From NCBI GenBank assembly GCA_902776985.1, contig CACYSD010000028.1, positions 1 through 25,393 of the forward strand: 25,393 nt of DNA, read 5' to 3'. The notes under the pieces were generated by a model. The model was not told where the DNA came from. It saw only the letters and a list, made by a program, of their open reading frames with translations, and ran no database searches. The stretch is from UBA3839 sp902776985. GTDB taxonomy: Bacteria > Bacteroidota > Bacteroidia > Bacteroidales > Bacteroidaceae. Both the position numbers and the translations under genes were made by a program. Numbering within the stretch: position 1 is the first letter of the stretch; each line of letters opens with the position of its first letter. Below are positions 7,372 to 15,362 of this stretch, in pieces.

Positions 7372-8829
7372 CTATCCTACAGTTCCTTCGAGGCTTACGC
7401 TTAAGAGCTTCTGTGCTTCAACGGCAAATTCCATCGGAAGTTTGTTGAGCACGTCCTTGGCGTAGCCGTTGACAATGAGTCCTACAGCTTCCTCGGTTGG
7501 AATACCACGTTGGTTGCAGTATAGCAACTGGTCTTCACTGATCTTCGACGTAGTGGCTTCGTGTTCTACCGTTGCTGAGTTGTTGTGCACATCCATGTAT
7601 GGGAAAGTGTGCGCTCCGCATTTGTCTCCGAGCAAAAGTGAGTCGCAAGATGAGTAGTTTCGTGCACCCTCGGCGTTTTTGCTCACTTTCACCAGACCGC
7701 GGTAGGAGTTCTGTGAGTGTCCTGCCGATATGCCTTTGGAAATGATGGTTGAACGTGTGTTACGTCCCTGGTGAATCATCTTGGTACCGGTATCAGCCTG
7801 CTGATGGTTATTGGTAACAGCGACGCTGTAGAATTCTGCCACGCTATTGTCACCGGTGAGAACACATGACGGGTATTTCCATGTGATTGCACTTCCTGTC
7901 TCGACTTGTGTCCACGAGAGTTTGCTGTTGGCTCCACGCAGGTGTCCTCGCTTGGTGACGAGATTGAGTACGCCTCCGCGTCCTTCGCTGTCACCGGGAT
8001 ACCAGTTCTGAACGGTCGAGTATTTCACCTCGGCATTGTCCATAACTACAATCTCAACGATAGCGGCGTGGAGCTGGTTTTCGTCGCGCATAGGTGCTGT
8101 GCATCCTTCAAGGTATGACACATAGCTGTCGCTGTCGCATACGATGAGTGTGCGTTCGAACTGTCCTGTACCCTTGGCGTTGATGCGGAAATATGTGGAG
8201 AGTTCCATAGGACAGCGTGTGTTCTTGGGAATATATACGAAAGAACCGTCGGAGAATACAGCCGAGTTGAGTGCGGCAAAGTAGTTGTCGCGGTAGGGGA
8301 CAACCGAACCGAGATACTGGCGGACGAGGTCGGGATATTGGCGAACAGCCTCGCTGATGCTGCAGAAGATGATATTCTTTTCTGCAAGACGTTCCTTGAA
8401 CGTGGTCTTCACAGAAACCGAGTCCATGACTGCATCGACTGCGGTTCCGCTGAGAGCAAGACGTTCTTCGAGGGGGATACCGAGCTTGTCGAATGTCTTC
8501 ATGAGTTCAGGATCAATTTCGTCTACCGACTTGGGACCGTCTTTCTTGGCGGTAGGGTCGGCGTAGTAGGAGATGTCCTGATAATCAATAGGTGGCATCT
8601 GAAGGTGTCCCCACGTGGGCTGTTCAAGCGTTTGCCAGTATCGGAAGGCTTTCAAACGGAATTCAAGCAACCATTCCGGCTCCTCTTTCTTTCTGGAGAT
8701 GAGCCGGACAACATCCTCGTTGAGTCCGCGTTCGATTATATCTGTATGTATGTCGGTAGTGAAGCCGAATTTGTATTTCTCTTCAGCTACACGACGTACA
8801 AAATCATTATTTTCGTTGTTGGTCTGCAT
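7372..8829 (-). CDS. sufB: Fe-S cluster scaffold subunit SufB
   Basis: Core scaffold subunit of SufBC2D; receives sulfur from SufS and builds nascent Fe-S clusters. The protein is 485 aa, standard for the family. Recognisable segments are EWLLEFRLKAFRYW near residue 55, VPKNT-type FVYIPKNTRCPMELSTYF, the beta-helix core with YLEGCTAP, and the C-terminal SLLLGDKCGAHTFPYMDV, with C404 in the position of the cysteine implicated in cluster assembly in E. coli SufB. The end GIPTEEAVGLIVNGYAK is diagnostic. It follows cvpA by 17 nt and is first of the suf genes in transcription order. No IscR- or SufR-like regulator gene is nearby. Confidence 0.97.
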   Translation of the reverse strand: MQTNNENNDFVRRVAEEKYKFGFTTDIHTDIIERGLNEDVVRLISRKKEEPEWLLEFRLKAFRYWQTLEQPTWGHLQMPPIDYQDISYYADPTAKKDGPKSVDEIDPELMKTFDKLGIPLEERLALSGTAVDAVMDSVSVKTTFKERLAEKNIIFCSISEAVRQYPDLVRQYLGSVVPYRDNYFAALNSAVFSDGSFVYIPKNTRCPMELSTYFRINAKGTGQFERTLIVCDSDSYVSYLEGCTAPMRDENQLHAAIVEIVVMDNAEVKYSTVQNWYPGDSEGRGGVLNLVTKRGHLRGANSKLSWTQVETGSAITWKYPSCVLTGDNSVAEFYSVAVTNNHQQADTGTKMIHQGRNTRSTIISKGISAGHSQNSYRGLVKVSKNAEGARNYSSCDSLLLGDKCGAHTFPYMDVHNNSATVEHEATTSKISEDQLLYCNQRGIPTEEAVGLIVNGYAKDVLNKLPMEFAVEAQKLLSVSLEGTVG

Positions 8830-8846
8830 AAAGAATTCTTAACTCT

Positions 8847-9398
8847 TTATTTTAGAAGTATGCTTGGCAGTTCGTCGCGCATACCGTACATTGGTGTCGC
8901 ACCTTTGGAGATTTCCGTGGAATCGGTGACAATGAGCAAATCCGGGATAATCGGATGCGAAGCATGCTTGCATTTATAGAAGAGTTCACTGCGTTGCTCA
9001 AGCAATTCAGGCTCGTGTCCCCATTTGCTTTTTTGAAGGTCCATGAGGTTGAATGCAAAACTCATAACCAGTCCGTATCCTATTGCTCCGATTACCGCTC
9101 CTCCTAATCGGTTGAGGGTGTTGAGATGTATGGTCTCGAAGAAACGTGTAAGCAATGTTGCCGCCCATCCAAGCAGAATGGGGACGAGGATGGCAATAAG
9201 CAGGAAGACGATGACTTGTGCAAATTCGGAACTGGTTCCGGCCTTTGCAGCCAATTCACCGGCAAATGTATTGTAGAGAATGGCAGCGGCGACTACGCCC
9301 ACTGCCAATCCCAATAAGTTTGCTGCCATCTTGAATGCACCCTTGGAGAAACCGATTACGGCTCCCACCAGGAATACAATTATTATTAGTAGATCCAC
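8847..9398 (-). CDS. cvpA: CvpA family membrane protein
   Basis: Small inner-membrane protein of the CvpA family (linked to colicin V production in E. coli; molecular role unclear). The protein is 183 aa. Hydrophobic segments at about residues 3-18, 25-43, 61-83 and 98-117 fit the four-helix CvpA layout, with GFSKGAFK after the first and LGGAVIGAIGYGLVMSF in the last. The C-terminal 65 residues are soluble and not recognised. The start is GTG at 9398, 2 nt after the infB stop. This is the only in-frame start that preserves the first helix, and the tight spacing suggests coupling. It bridges the translation-factor and suf parts of the block. Confidence 0.85.
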   Translation of the reverse strand: MDLLIIIVFLVGAVIGFSKGAFKMAANLLGLAVGVVAAAILYNTFAGELAAKAGTSSEFAQVIVFLLIAILVPILLGWAATLLTRFFETIHLNTLNRLGGAVIGAIGYGLVMSFAFNLMDLQKSKWGHEPELLEQRSELFYKCKHASHPIIPDLLIVTDSTEISKGATPMYGMRDELPSILLK

Positions 9399-9400
9399 GA

Positions 9401-12358
9401 TTATAGCTTCTGCTTAACTTCCACTTCAGTGAATGCTTCGAGTACGTCGCCTTCGCGAATGTCGTTGTAGTTTACAAGTGATATACCGCAGTCGAAGTTT
9501 GTAGAAACTTCCTTCACATCGTCCTTGAATCGCTTGAGGGCGTTGATGTCTGAAGTGTGAACTACGATACCATCGCGAATGACACGAATCTTGTCCGAAC
9601 GGTGTATCTTTCCGTCGGTGACGAATGCACCGGCAACTGTACCGACTTTCGTGATACGGTAAACCTGACGTACTTCTGCGCTTCCGGTATATTCTTCCTT
9701 GATTTCTGGTGCAAGCATACCTTCCATCGCACTCTTGATTTCCTCAATAGTGTCGTAGATGATGCTGTAGAGGCGGATGTCCACACCTTCCTGCTCAGCC
9801 AGACGGCGTGCAGCCTGTGATGGACGTACCTGGAAGCCGACGATGATAGCGTCACTGGCTTTGGCGAGATCTACATCGCTTTCACTGATTTGTCCGACTG
9901 CCTTATAGATAACGTTGACTTTGATCTTCTCTGTAGAAAGCTTGATGAGAGAGTCGCTCAATGCTTCAATAGATCCGTCCACGTCACCCTTGACGATGAG
10001 GTTGAGGTCTTGAACACCACCCACTGCAATATCGTGAGCGATATCCTCAAGTCCCTTACGCTTGGTAGTACGTATACCTTGTTCGCGTTTGAGCTGTTCA
10101 CGTTTGTTGGCGAGATCGCGTGCTTCCTGTTCGCTCTCCATCACGTGGAATGTGTCACCTGCTGTAGGTGCACCGTTGAGTCCGAGGATGAGAGCCGGTT
10201 CTGCAGGAAGTGCCTGCTGAATGCGCTGACCGCGCTCGTTGAACATAGCCTTGATACGTCCGAAATGAGTTCCTGCAAGAACTATGTCGCCCTGACGCAA
10301 TGTTCCGTTCTGTACAAGCACAGTGGCAACGAATCCACGACCTTTGTCGAGTGATGATTCAATCACCGAACCTGTAGCTTTGCGGTTTGGATTAGCCTTG
10401 AGGTCGAGCATTTCTGCTTCGAGCAGCACTTTCTCCATGAGGGCATCTACATTGACACCGTGCTTAGCTGCGATGTCCTGGCTCTGGTACTTACCGCCCC
10501 AGTCCTCAACGAGGTAGTTCATTGCGGCAAGCTGCTCCTTGATTTTCTCAGGATTTGCACCTGGTTTGTCAATCTTATTGATTGCAAATACCATTGGCAC
10601 GTTGGCTGCAACAGCGTGGCTGATGGCTTCACGTGTCTGAGGCATGATCTGGTCATCGGCTGCAATGATGATGATTGCGATGTCGGTAACCTTTGCACCA
10701 CGGGCACGCATTGCGGTAAATGCCTCGTGACCTGGAGTATCGAGGAATGTGATGTGGCGGCCGTCTTTCATCGTCACGTTGTAAGCACCTATGTGCTGTG
10801 TGATACCTCCGGCTTCACCTGCAATCACGTTCGTCTTGCGGATATAGTCGAGGAGAGATGTCTTACCGTGGTCAACGTGTCCCATCACAGTGATGATTGG
10901 TGCGCGTGGCACGAGGTCCTTCTCTTCGTCTTCCTCTTCAACGATGGCGTTGCTGACGTCTTCGCTGACGTATGTGGTTGTGTAGCCGAACTCTTCAGCA
11001 ACCAGGTTGATAGTCTCTGCGTCGAGGCGCTGGTTGATGCTGACCATGATGCCGATTGACATACAAGTACTGATGACTTGTGTCACTGACACGTTCATCA
11101 TGGTTGCGAGTTCGTTAGCTGTTACGTACTCAGTGAGCTTAAGTACCTTGCTTTCTGCATTCTCTGCAGCCTCTTCCTCTTCCATGCGCTGGTGGATAGC
11201 TTCGCGTTTGTCCTTACGATACTTCACACCTTTCTTCATCTGTTTGGAAGTCAGACGTGCAAGTGTTTCCTTAACCTGCTTTGAGATATCTTCGTCTGTC
11301 AGTTCTGGCTGCTTGGCAGGAGCGTTCTTCTTGTTTTTCTTCTTCTTGCCCACAGCCTGAGCCTGTTGAGGCTGAGTTGTACCTTGCTTGTTCTTCTTTG
11401 AAGGAGCAGCCTGCTGCTGGTTTGCTGCGGCATTGATGTCAACTCGCTGGTTGTTGATGCGGTTGCGCTTTTTCTTCTTGCCGGAACCGTCAGCAGAGTC
11501 ACTACCTTCACCATTGCTGGCGTCAGCACTGTTGCCTTTGCGCAGACGTTCTTTCTCCTCACGCTCCTTACGACGCTCCGCCTTGCTTTTCTTGTCAGGG
11601 CGTGTCTTGGTGTTGAGGTTTGAAAGGTCGATGAATCCGACTTGCTTGAACTTCACGCTTGGCTCTGGTGTGTCAGTGCGGAAGATGCCGTCGTCTTTAG
11701 GCTCGTCCGACTGAGAGTCTGCGTCAGCTTCGTAGATGTCAATGTCGTCGTCCTTCTCGTCGCTGGCAGGAACTGCTTTCGGCTCGACTTCCACGGCTTC
11801 TGTTGCAGCTACGGCCTTTTTCTCTGCCTTGGTCTCTGGCTGAGGTTCCTGCTGCTTAGTAGCAACTACCTCTTCCTGTTTTGGCTGTTCCTCAACAGGT
11901 GCAGGAGTTTCCTTCTGTTCTTCAACAACAGGAGCGCTGACCTTTTCAGCAACTGCTGGCTTCTCATCAACTGTAGTTTCTTTAACTTCAACAGCTAGGG
12001 TCTCTTCCTTCGCATTTTTCTTAGGTTTCAGGTCGTTGATGTTACCCAAAACCTTGAACTGCTGCTTAGGCTCAGCACCCAGGCGGAAGACCTCTTCGCT
12101 CTTCTGGCTGGTCTTCTCCTTGCGTTCCTCGCGTTCTTTCTGTTCACGCTCCTTACGCTGTTTTATGTTCTGCTGGATTTCGTCGTGCTTAGTCTTATCT
12201 GCGCCGAATGCTCCCATGAGCAGCTCGTACTGCTCATCCGTGATCTTTGCATTAGGGCTTGCGTCTTCAAGAGCCTTGCCCTTTTTCTGTAGGAATTCAG
12301 CCACGGTGTTGATTCCTACATTCAGTTCTTTCAGTGCTTTGTTGAGTCTTACTGGCAT
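9401..12358 (-). CDS. infB: Translation initiation factor IF-2
   Basis: GTPase that delivers initiator fMet-tRNA to the 30S subunit and promotes 50S joining. The protein is 985 aa. The N-terminal helical motif VRLNKALKELNVGINTVAEFL is followed by a long low-complexity K/E/A/Q-rich region (about 70-390), then the IF-2 N2 segment. The G domain begins near 485, with G1 GHVDHGKT (493-500), DTPGHE and NKIDKP. Domains II-IV follow, ending with the fMet-tRNA-binding C-terminal domain. The variable N-terminal linker explains the length above E. coli IF-2. It sits between nusA and cvpA; the 157-nt gap to nusA holds repeat DNA. Identification is certain. Confidence 0.98.
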   Translation of the reverse strand: MPVRLNKALKELNVGINTVAEFLQKKGKALEDASPNAKITDEQYELLMGAFGADKTKHDEIQQNIKQRKEREQKEREERKEKTSQKSEEVFRLGAEPKQQFKVLGNINDLKPKKNAKEETLAVEVKETTVDEKPAVAEKVSAPVVEEQKETPAPVEEQPKQEEVVATKQQEPQPETKAEKKAVAATEAVEVEPKAVPASDEKDDDIDIYEADADSQSDEPKDDGIFRTDTPEPSVKFKQVGFIDLSNLNTKTRPDKKSKAERRKEREEKERLRKGNSADASNGEGSDSADGSGKKKKRNRINNQRVDINAAANQQQAAPSKKNKQGTTQPQQAQAVGKKKKNKKNAPAKQPELTDEDISKQVKETLARLTSKQMKKGVKYRKDKREAIHQRMEEEEAAENAESKVLKLTEYVTANELATMMNVSVTQVISTCMSIGIMVSINQRLDAETINLVAEEFGYTTTYVSEDVSNAIVEEEDEEKDLVPRAPIITVMGHVDHGKTSLLDYIRKTNVIAGEAGGITQHIGAYNVTMKDGRHITFLDTPGHEAFTAMRARGAKVTDIAIIIIAADDQIMPQTREAISHAVAANVPMVFAINKIDKPGANPEKIKEQLAAMNYLVEDWGGKYQSQDIAAKHGVNVDALMEKVLLEAEMLDLKANPNRKATGSVIESSLDKGRGFVATVLVQNGTLRQGDIVLAGTHFGRIKAMFNERGQRIQQALPAEPALILGLNGAPTAGDTFHVMESEQEARDLANKREQLKREQGIRTTKRKGLEDIAHDIAVGGVQDLNLIVKGDVDGSIEALSDSLIKLSTEKIKVNVIYKAVGQISESDVDLAKASDAIIVGFQVRPSQAARRLAEQEGVDIRLYSIIYDTIEEIKSAMEGMLAPEIKEEYTGSAEVRQVYRITKVGTVAGAFVTDGKIHRSDKIRVIRDGIVVHTSDINALKRFKDDVKEVSTNFDCGISLVNYNDIREGDVLEAFTEVEVKQKL

Positions 12359-12515
12359 CTTATATGTTGTTAAAAGACCCCCCTCCTGTCCCCCGCAAGG
12401 GGGGATGATTCAGACAACAAGGGGAAATTTTATTATGAATTGTGAATTATAAATTGTGAATTAAGTCCCATCTTATATCTTTATATCGAAGGGCGCTCCC
12501 ATCCGGAGGGGGCTT
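12359..12515. repeat. nusA-infB spacer made of repeats (family A and AT-rich direct repeats)
   Basis: No gene fits here. The part at 12372-12432 is a family A element (on the minus strand CCCCCCTTGCGGGGG, then GGAGGGGGGTCTTTT, preceded by a TTTCCCCTTG half), very close in plan to the 7258-7320 copy. At 12438-12464 the 13-mer AATTGTGAATTAT occurs twice in tandem with one change. At 12492-12513 a further G/C-rich stretch (CTCCcatccGGAG) follows the nusA stop. No poly-T tract supports a terminator in the operon direction, so nusA and infB may still be co-transcribed. Confidence 0.7.
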
Positions 12516-13781
12516 TTATTCCTCGAATTCAGCACGCAGGATGTTGAGAACTTCGTCAACGGTGCTTTCTTCAAGATCGGCTTTCTCAATAAGCATTTCA
12601 CGTGGCGCGTTGAGCACGGCCTTTGCGGTATCAAGACCAAGCCCCTTGATAGCTTCGATGATCCATTCGTCAATTTCGTCCTTGAATTCGTCGAGGTAGA
12701 TATCTTCAGTGTCAACGTCTGCATCGTCAAGTTCACGGAATACGTCGATAGTGTAGCCGGTGAGCATTGATGCAAGCTTGATGTTGTGACCGTTCTTACC
12801 GATAGCGAGTGATACTTGATCTGGCTGCAGGTACACTTCAGCCTTCTTGTTCTCTTCATCGAGGTTGATGCTTGAGATGTGTGCAGGACTGAGAGAACGC
12901 TGTATGAAAAGCTTTGGGTTGTTTGAATAGTTAATAACGTCGATGTTCTCGTTGTGGAGTTCACGAACGATACCGTGGATACGGCTTCCCTTCACACCAA
13001 CGCAGGCACCTACAGGGTCGATGCGCTCGTTGTAGCTCTCAACTGCAATCTTGGCGCGCTCACCTGGGATACGTGCAATCTTGCGGATTGTAATGAGACC
13101 GTCGTTGATTTCAGGAACTTCGTTCTCCAGCAGGCGTTGCAGGAATTCAGGAGCTGTACGTGAAAGGATAATCTTTGGATTGTTGTTGGCGTTGTCCACT
13201 CTGAGCACGATGGCACGAGCTGCCTCACCCTTGCGGAAGAAGTCACCGGGAATCTGTTCTGTCTTAGGAAGGAGGAGTTCATTGCCCTCATCGTCGAGCA
13301 GGAGCATTTCACGTTTCCATACCTGATAGACTTCGCCAGTTACGATTGTACCGACCTTGTCTATATACTTGTTGTACAGGTTGTCGTGTTCCAGTTCGAG
13401 GATTTTTGCAGCCATTGTCTGACGCAGGTTGAGGATGTTGCGGCGACCGAAATCAGCGAAATTCACCTTCTGGCTGAGTTCCTCACCAACTTCGTAGTCA
13501 GGATCTTCCTTCTGCGCTTCAGAAAGAGCGATTTCTGTAGTTTCGTTCTTTACTTCTCCGTCAGGAACAACGGTGCGGTTCCAATAAATTTCGAAGTCAC
13601 CCTTCTCCGGGTTTACAATCACGTTGAAGTTGTCATCGTGACCATACTGCTTCTGGAGTACACTGCGGAAAGAGTCTTCAATGACGCTTACGAGTGTGGC
13701 TTTGTCAATGTTCTTTGTTTCTTTGAAATCCTGAAAAGTCTCTATCAGGTTCACACTGTTTGTAGGTTTCTTGGTTGCCAT
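12516..13781 (-). CDS. nusA: Transcription elongation/termination factor NusA
   Basis: RNA-polymerase-associated factor for pausing, termination and antitermination. The protein is 421 aa. The order is an N-terminal RNAP-binding domain (about 1-130), an S1 domain (GTIVTGEVYQVWKREMLLL, about 135-200), KH1 with GVKGSRIHGIVREL, and KH2 with LAIGKNGHNIKLAS. A short acidic tail ends the protein and the C-terminal AR repeats of enterobacterial NusA are absent, as is usual outside Proteobacteria. It lies between rimP and infB in the widespread rimP-nusA-infB order. The 221-nt leader between it and rimP holds a repeat with strong inverted arms. Confidence 0.98.
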   Translation of the reverse strand: MATKKPTNSVNLIETFQDFKETKNIDKATLVSVIEDSFRSVLQKQYGHDDNFNVIVNPEKGDFEIYWNRTVVPDGEVKNETTEIALSEAQKEDPDYEVGEELSQKVNFADFGRRNILNLRQTMAAKILELEHDNLYNKYIDKVGTIVTGEVYQVWKREMLLLDDEGNELLLPKTEQIPGDFFRKGEAARAIVLRVDNANNNPKIILSRTAPEFLQRLLENEVPEINDGLITIRKIARIPGERAKIAVESYNERIDPVGACVGVKGSRIHGIVRELHNENIDVINYSNNPKLFIQRSLSPAHISSINLDEENKKAEVYLQPDQVSLAIGKNGHNIKLASMLTGYTIDVFRELDDADVDTEDIYLDEFKDEIDEWIIEAIKGLGLDTAKAVLNAPREMLIEKADLEESTVDEVLNILRAEFEE

Positions 13782-13826
13782 TATATATTTTTGTTTTTTT
13801 TAGTTCTTGAGTTTTTGAGTTTATTA

Positions 13827-13960
13827 TTTTGGGACACAATCATCGTTGCGATACCGCTGAAGAAAGCACTAAAAGAGCACGCTTGCAAAGCAAGAATTGC
13901 CATAAAATCGTTCACAAAATAGATTTTGTGATAAATTTTGCGAAGATTTTGTGTCCCAAA
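13827..13960. repeat. Family B repeat with 12-bp terminal inverted arms, upstream of nusA
   Basis: TTTGGGACACAA (13828-13839) is perfectly inverted as TTGTGTCCCAAA (13949-13960), bounding about 133 bp with no gene. Inside are three smaller hairpins: ATCG-ttg-CGAT (13842-13852), CTTGC-aaa-GCAAG (13882-13894) and CACAAAA-taga-TTTTGTG (13913-13930). The segment 13842-13897 is also found, diverged, at 20694-20751 upstream of hypD. The size and inverted ends are MITE-like; no transposase or target duplication was identified. Confidence 0.65.
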
Positions 13961-14002
13961 CCTCAATCTGGATTGAATTCTTCATTAAAAGAAGGGGACT
14001 TT

Positions 14003-14470
14003 TTACTTAAAGTCTATCTCTGCCTTCACCCATTTCACATCGTTGAAGCCATAGTGATAATCTACGTCAACGAGTTGCGGACGCTTCTTTCCTTCGACTT
14101 TCTGCTTTTCGGTAACAGTCACTGCGAATCCGTTTTCGTCTGCAGCCGACAGTATGCCATGCTGTTTCTTGCCTGCAGAGGTCAGCACCTCAACTTCGTT
14201 GCCGATGTTGTTTATATATTGTTGCAGAACCTTGAAGGGCTGACCTATGCCGGCAGAACCCACTTCAAGTTCATAGTCTTCAATTTCACGATCGAGGCGT
14301 GACTCAATAAAACGGCTGAGTTCGCAGCAGTCTTCAATCCACACGCCATCTTTGTGGTCGATCTCCACGGTAATTTTATTCTGGTTGTCTACAGATGTGT
14401 CAACGAGGAAATATTCTTTGTCCTTGAGCCATTCCTCAGCAAGCTCACGCACGGTTTTGTTGTCTATCAT
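14003..14470 (-). CDS. rimP: Ribosome maturation factor RimP
   Basis: Cytoplasmic factor for 30S subunit maturation. The protein is 155 aa, the usual length. The RimP pattern is visible: LVDTSVDNQNKITVEIDHKDGVWIEDC in the N-terminal domain, then SRFIESRLDREIEDYELEVGSAGIGQP, the Bacteroidetes variant of the family's EVSSPGLDRPL motif, and a C-terminal Sm-like barrel. It is the first gene of the nusA-infB-cvpA-suf block. A consensus promoter lies 83 nt upstream of its ATG, and a stable hairpin sits in the predicted leader. The low conservation of RimP makes the motif weaker than in other entries, but the gene order settles it. Confidence 0.93.
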   Translation of the reverse strand: MIDNKTVRELAEEWLKDKEYFLVDTSVDNQNKITVEIDHKDGVWIEDCCELSRFIESRLDREIEDYELEVGSAGIGQPFKVLQQYINNIGNEVEVLTSAGKKQHGILSAADENGFAVTVTEKQKVEGKKRPQLVDVDYHYGFNDVKWVKAEIDFK

Positions 14471-14511
14471 GCAGTTTGTAGTAGAGTAATTGATAAAGAT
14501 GCTAAGTGCAA

Positions 14512-14539
14512 CAAGGAGGAACTCGAAAGCCCCTCCTTG
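14512..14539 (-). promoter_or_regulatory. Leader hairpin of the rimP-nusA-infB-suf operon
   Basis: CAAGGAGG (14512-14519) pairs perfectly with CCTCCTTG (14532-14539) around a 12-nt loop. It lies between the predicted start site (about 14547) and the rimP ATG, so it would begin the leader RNA. The AAGCCCCTCC part resembles family A repeats, so it may be a repeat remnant rather than a dedicated regulator. There is no T-run after it. Confidence 0.45.
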
Positions 14540-14552
14540 TTCAATTCTGCTG

Positions 14553-14583
14553 CAAAGATACGAATAAGTGAGCGCAATACAAA
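14553..14583 (-). promoter_or_regulatory. Bacteroidetes promoter for the rimP-nusA-infB-cvpA-suf block
   Basis: On the minus strand TTTG (14583-14580), a 19-nt spacer and TATCTTTG (14560-14553) match the sigma-ABfr -33/-7 consensus TTTG-N19-TAnnTTTG exactly. The expected start of RNA is near 14547, giving a leader of roughly 77 nt. This is the only consensus promoter I found in the block. Confidence 0.8.
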
Positions 14584-14660
14584 ATAAAAATCAGAATATT
14601 TTATTTTTATTGCTGAAAGACTACGGGTAGGCTAACGAAGTTCGGGAATGTGAGAGTATG

Positions 14661-14684
14661 TTCTTGGGAGCTTTGCCCCAAGCG
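14661..14684. repeat. Family C hairpin repeat, copy 1
   Basis: A 24-nt stretch starting TTCTTGGGAGC and ending CCCCAAGCG, with CTTGGG/CCCAAG able to pair. The same 24 nt with two changes occurs at 20835-20858. It lies in the divergent space between the rimP promoter and the remnant at 14786; the rest of 14584-14733 shows nothing gene-like. Confidence 0.5.
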
Positions 14685-14733
14685 CATAGCGATAACGAGC
14701 GTCATCTCAACGTTATAACTTTTGCTGTAAAAG

Positions 14734-14764
14734 TTGCTTGACTTGAATAAATTTAGTATTTTTG
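14734..14764 (+). promoter_or_regulatory. Probable promoter for the 14786-15231 genes
   Basis: TATTTTTG at 14757-14764 fits TAnnTTTG, and a TTG at 14734-14736 lies 20 nt upstream as a partial -33 element. The RNA would begin near 14770, about 16 nt before the remnant's ATG. Confidence 0.5.
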
Positions 14765-14785
14765 CCGTACTAAATCCCCGGAATT

Positions 14786-14908
14786 ATGAAAAAGATTCTA
14801 TTCATTATCGGCTCGTTGAGGAAAAAGTCCTTCAACCGCCAGGTTGCCAATGTGGCTAAAGAAATAATCGGCAGCAGTGCCGAAGTGTCAGAACTGGATT
14901 ATAGATAA
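14786..14908 (+). pseudogene. Truncated NADPH-dependent FMN reductase, N-terminal remnant
   Basis: A 40-codon frame beginning MKKILFIIGSLRKKSFNR. The first strand and GSLRKxSFNR loop are the FMN-phosphate-binding start of the NAD(P)H-dependent FMN reductase (flavodoxin-like) family, normally about 170-190 aa. The frame stops right after the second strand (EVSELDYR), so more than three quarters of the protein, including the flavin and dimer surfaces, is missing. A promoter precedes it, and the MGMT-family gene starts 5 nt after its stop. It may now act only as a leader peptide for that gene. The family call rests on the short N-terminal motif. Confidence 0.65.
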
Positions 14909-14913
14909 GGAGG

Positions 14914-15231
14914 ATGACACCAGGGCAGGCGCGTACTTTTCGTGACGATGTGCTGAATATCGTCAGTCAGATCCCTTGTGGCTATGTCACCACATACGGT
15001 TATATCGCTGCTCTTGCAGGCTGGCCCAGCCACTCGAGGATGGTGGGTCGCACTCTGCGCTATACTCCTGGCGCAGAGGCTTTACCCTGTCATCGTGTAG
15101 TCAACATGTCAGGCAGAACCGCACCTGGCTGGAGTCGCCAACGCCCCCTGTTAGAATCGGAAGGTGTCACCTTCAAACCCAACGGTCATGTAGATATGCA
15201 AAAGCATCTTTGGGAACCACCTCTACCTTGA
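14914..15231 (+). CDS. MGMT-family methyltransferase, single DNA-binding domain
   Basis: A 105-aa protein equal to the C-terminal (ATase) domain of O6-alkylguanine-DNA alkyltransferases. It has VTTYGYIAALAGWP (the winged-helix helix pair), SRMVGRTLR (recognition helix) and ALPCHRVV, with the alkyl-acceptor Cys at C59 retained. Alkyltransferase-like (ATL) proteins replace that Cys, often with Trp, so this protein could still accept an alkyl group. The usual N-terminal ribonuclease-H-like domain is absent, as in YbaZ/ATL-size proteins. Its ATG directly abuts AAGGAGG (14907-14913), too close for a normal Shine-Dalgarno, so translation probably depends on readthrough coupling from the remnant ahead. 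It may do alkylation-damage repair or sensing; which one is unknown. Confidence 0.85.
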   Translation: MTPGQARTFRDDVLNIVSQIPCGYVTTYGYIAALAGWPSHSRMVGRTLRYTPGAEALPCHRVVNMSGRTAPGWSRQRPLLESEGVTFKPNGHVDMQKHLWEPPLP

Positions 15232-15325
15232 GAGTAAGCAGTGCATGTATAATCTAAGAACCCGATAACTTGAGCAGAAGCTATAATATGTAAATAAGTA
15301 AATAAGTGAAGATTTCGACTTAATA

Positions 15326-15357
15326 TTTGATGATAATATAGAAATTTACTATCTTTG
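15326..15357 (+). promoter_or_regulatory. Promoter of the ATPase/TOPRIM-like pair, probably leaderless
   Basis: TTTG (15326-15329), a 20-nt spacer and TATCTTTG (15350-15357) fit the Bacteroidetes consensus. The ATG of the ATPase is at 15363, 6 nt after the -7 box, about where transcription should start, so the mRNA would have no or almost no leader. The pair therefore has its own transcription unit. Confidence 0.75.
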
Positions 15358-15362
15358 CTCCC

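Noticed and set aside
13781..13966. 61-codon minus-strand frame between nusA and rimP
   Set aside because: It is the translation of the inverted-repeat element; no protein features.
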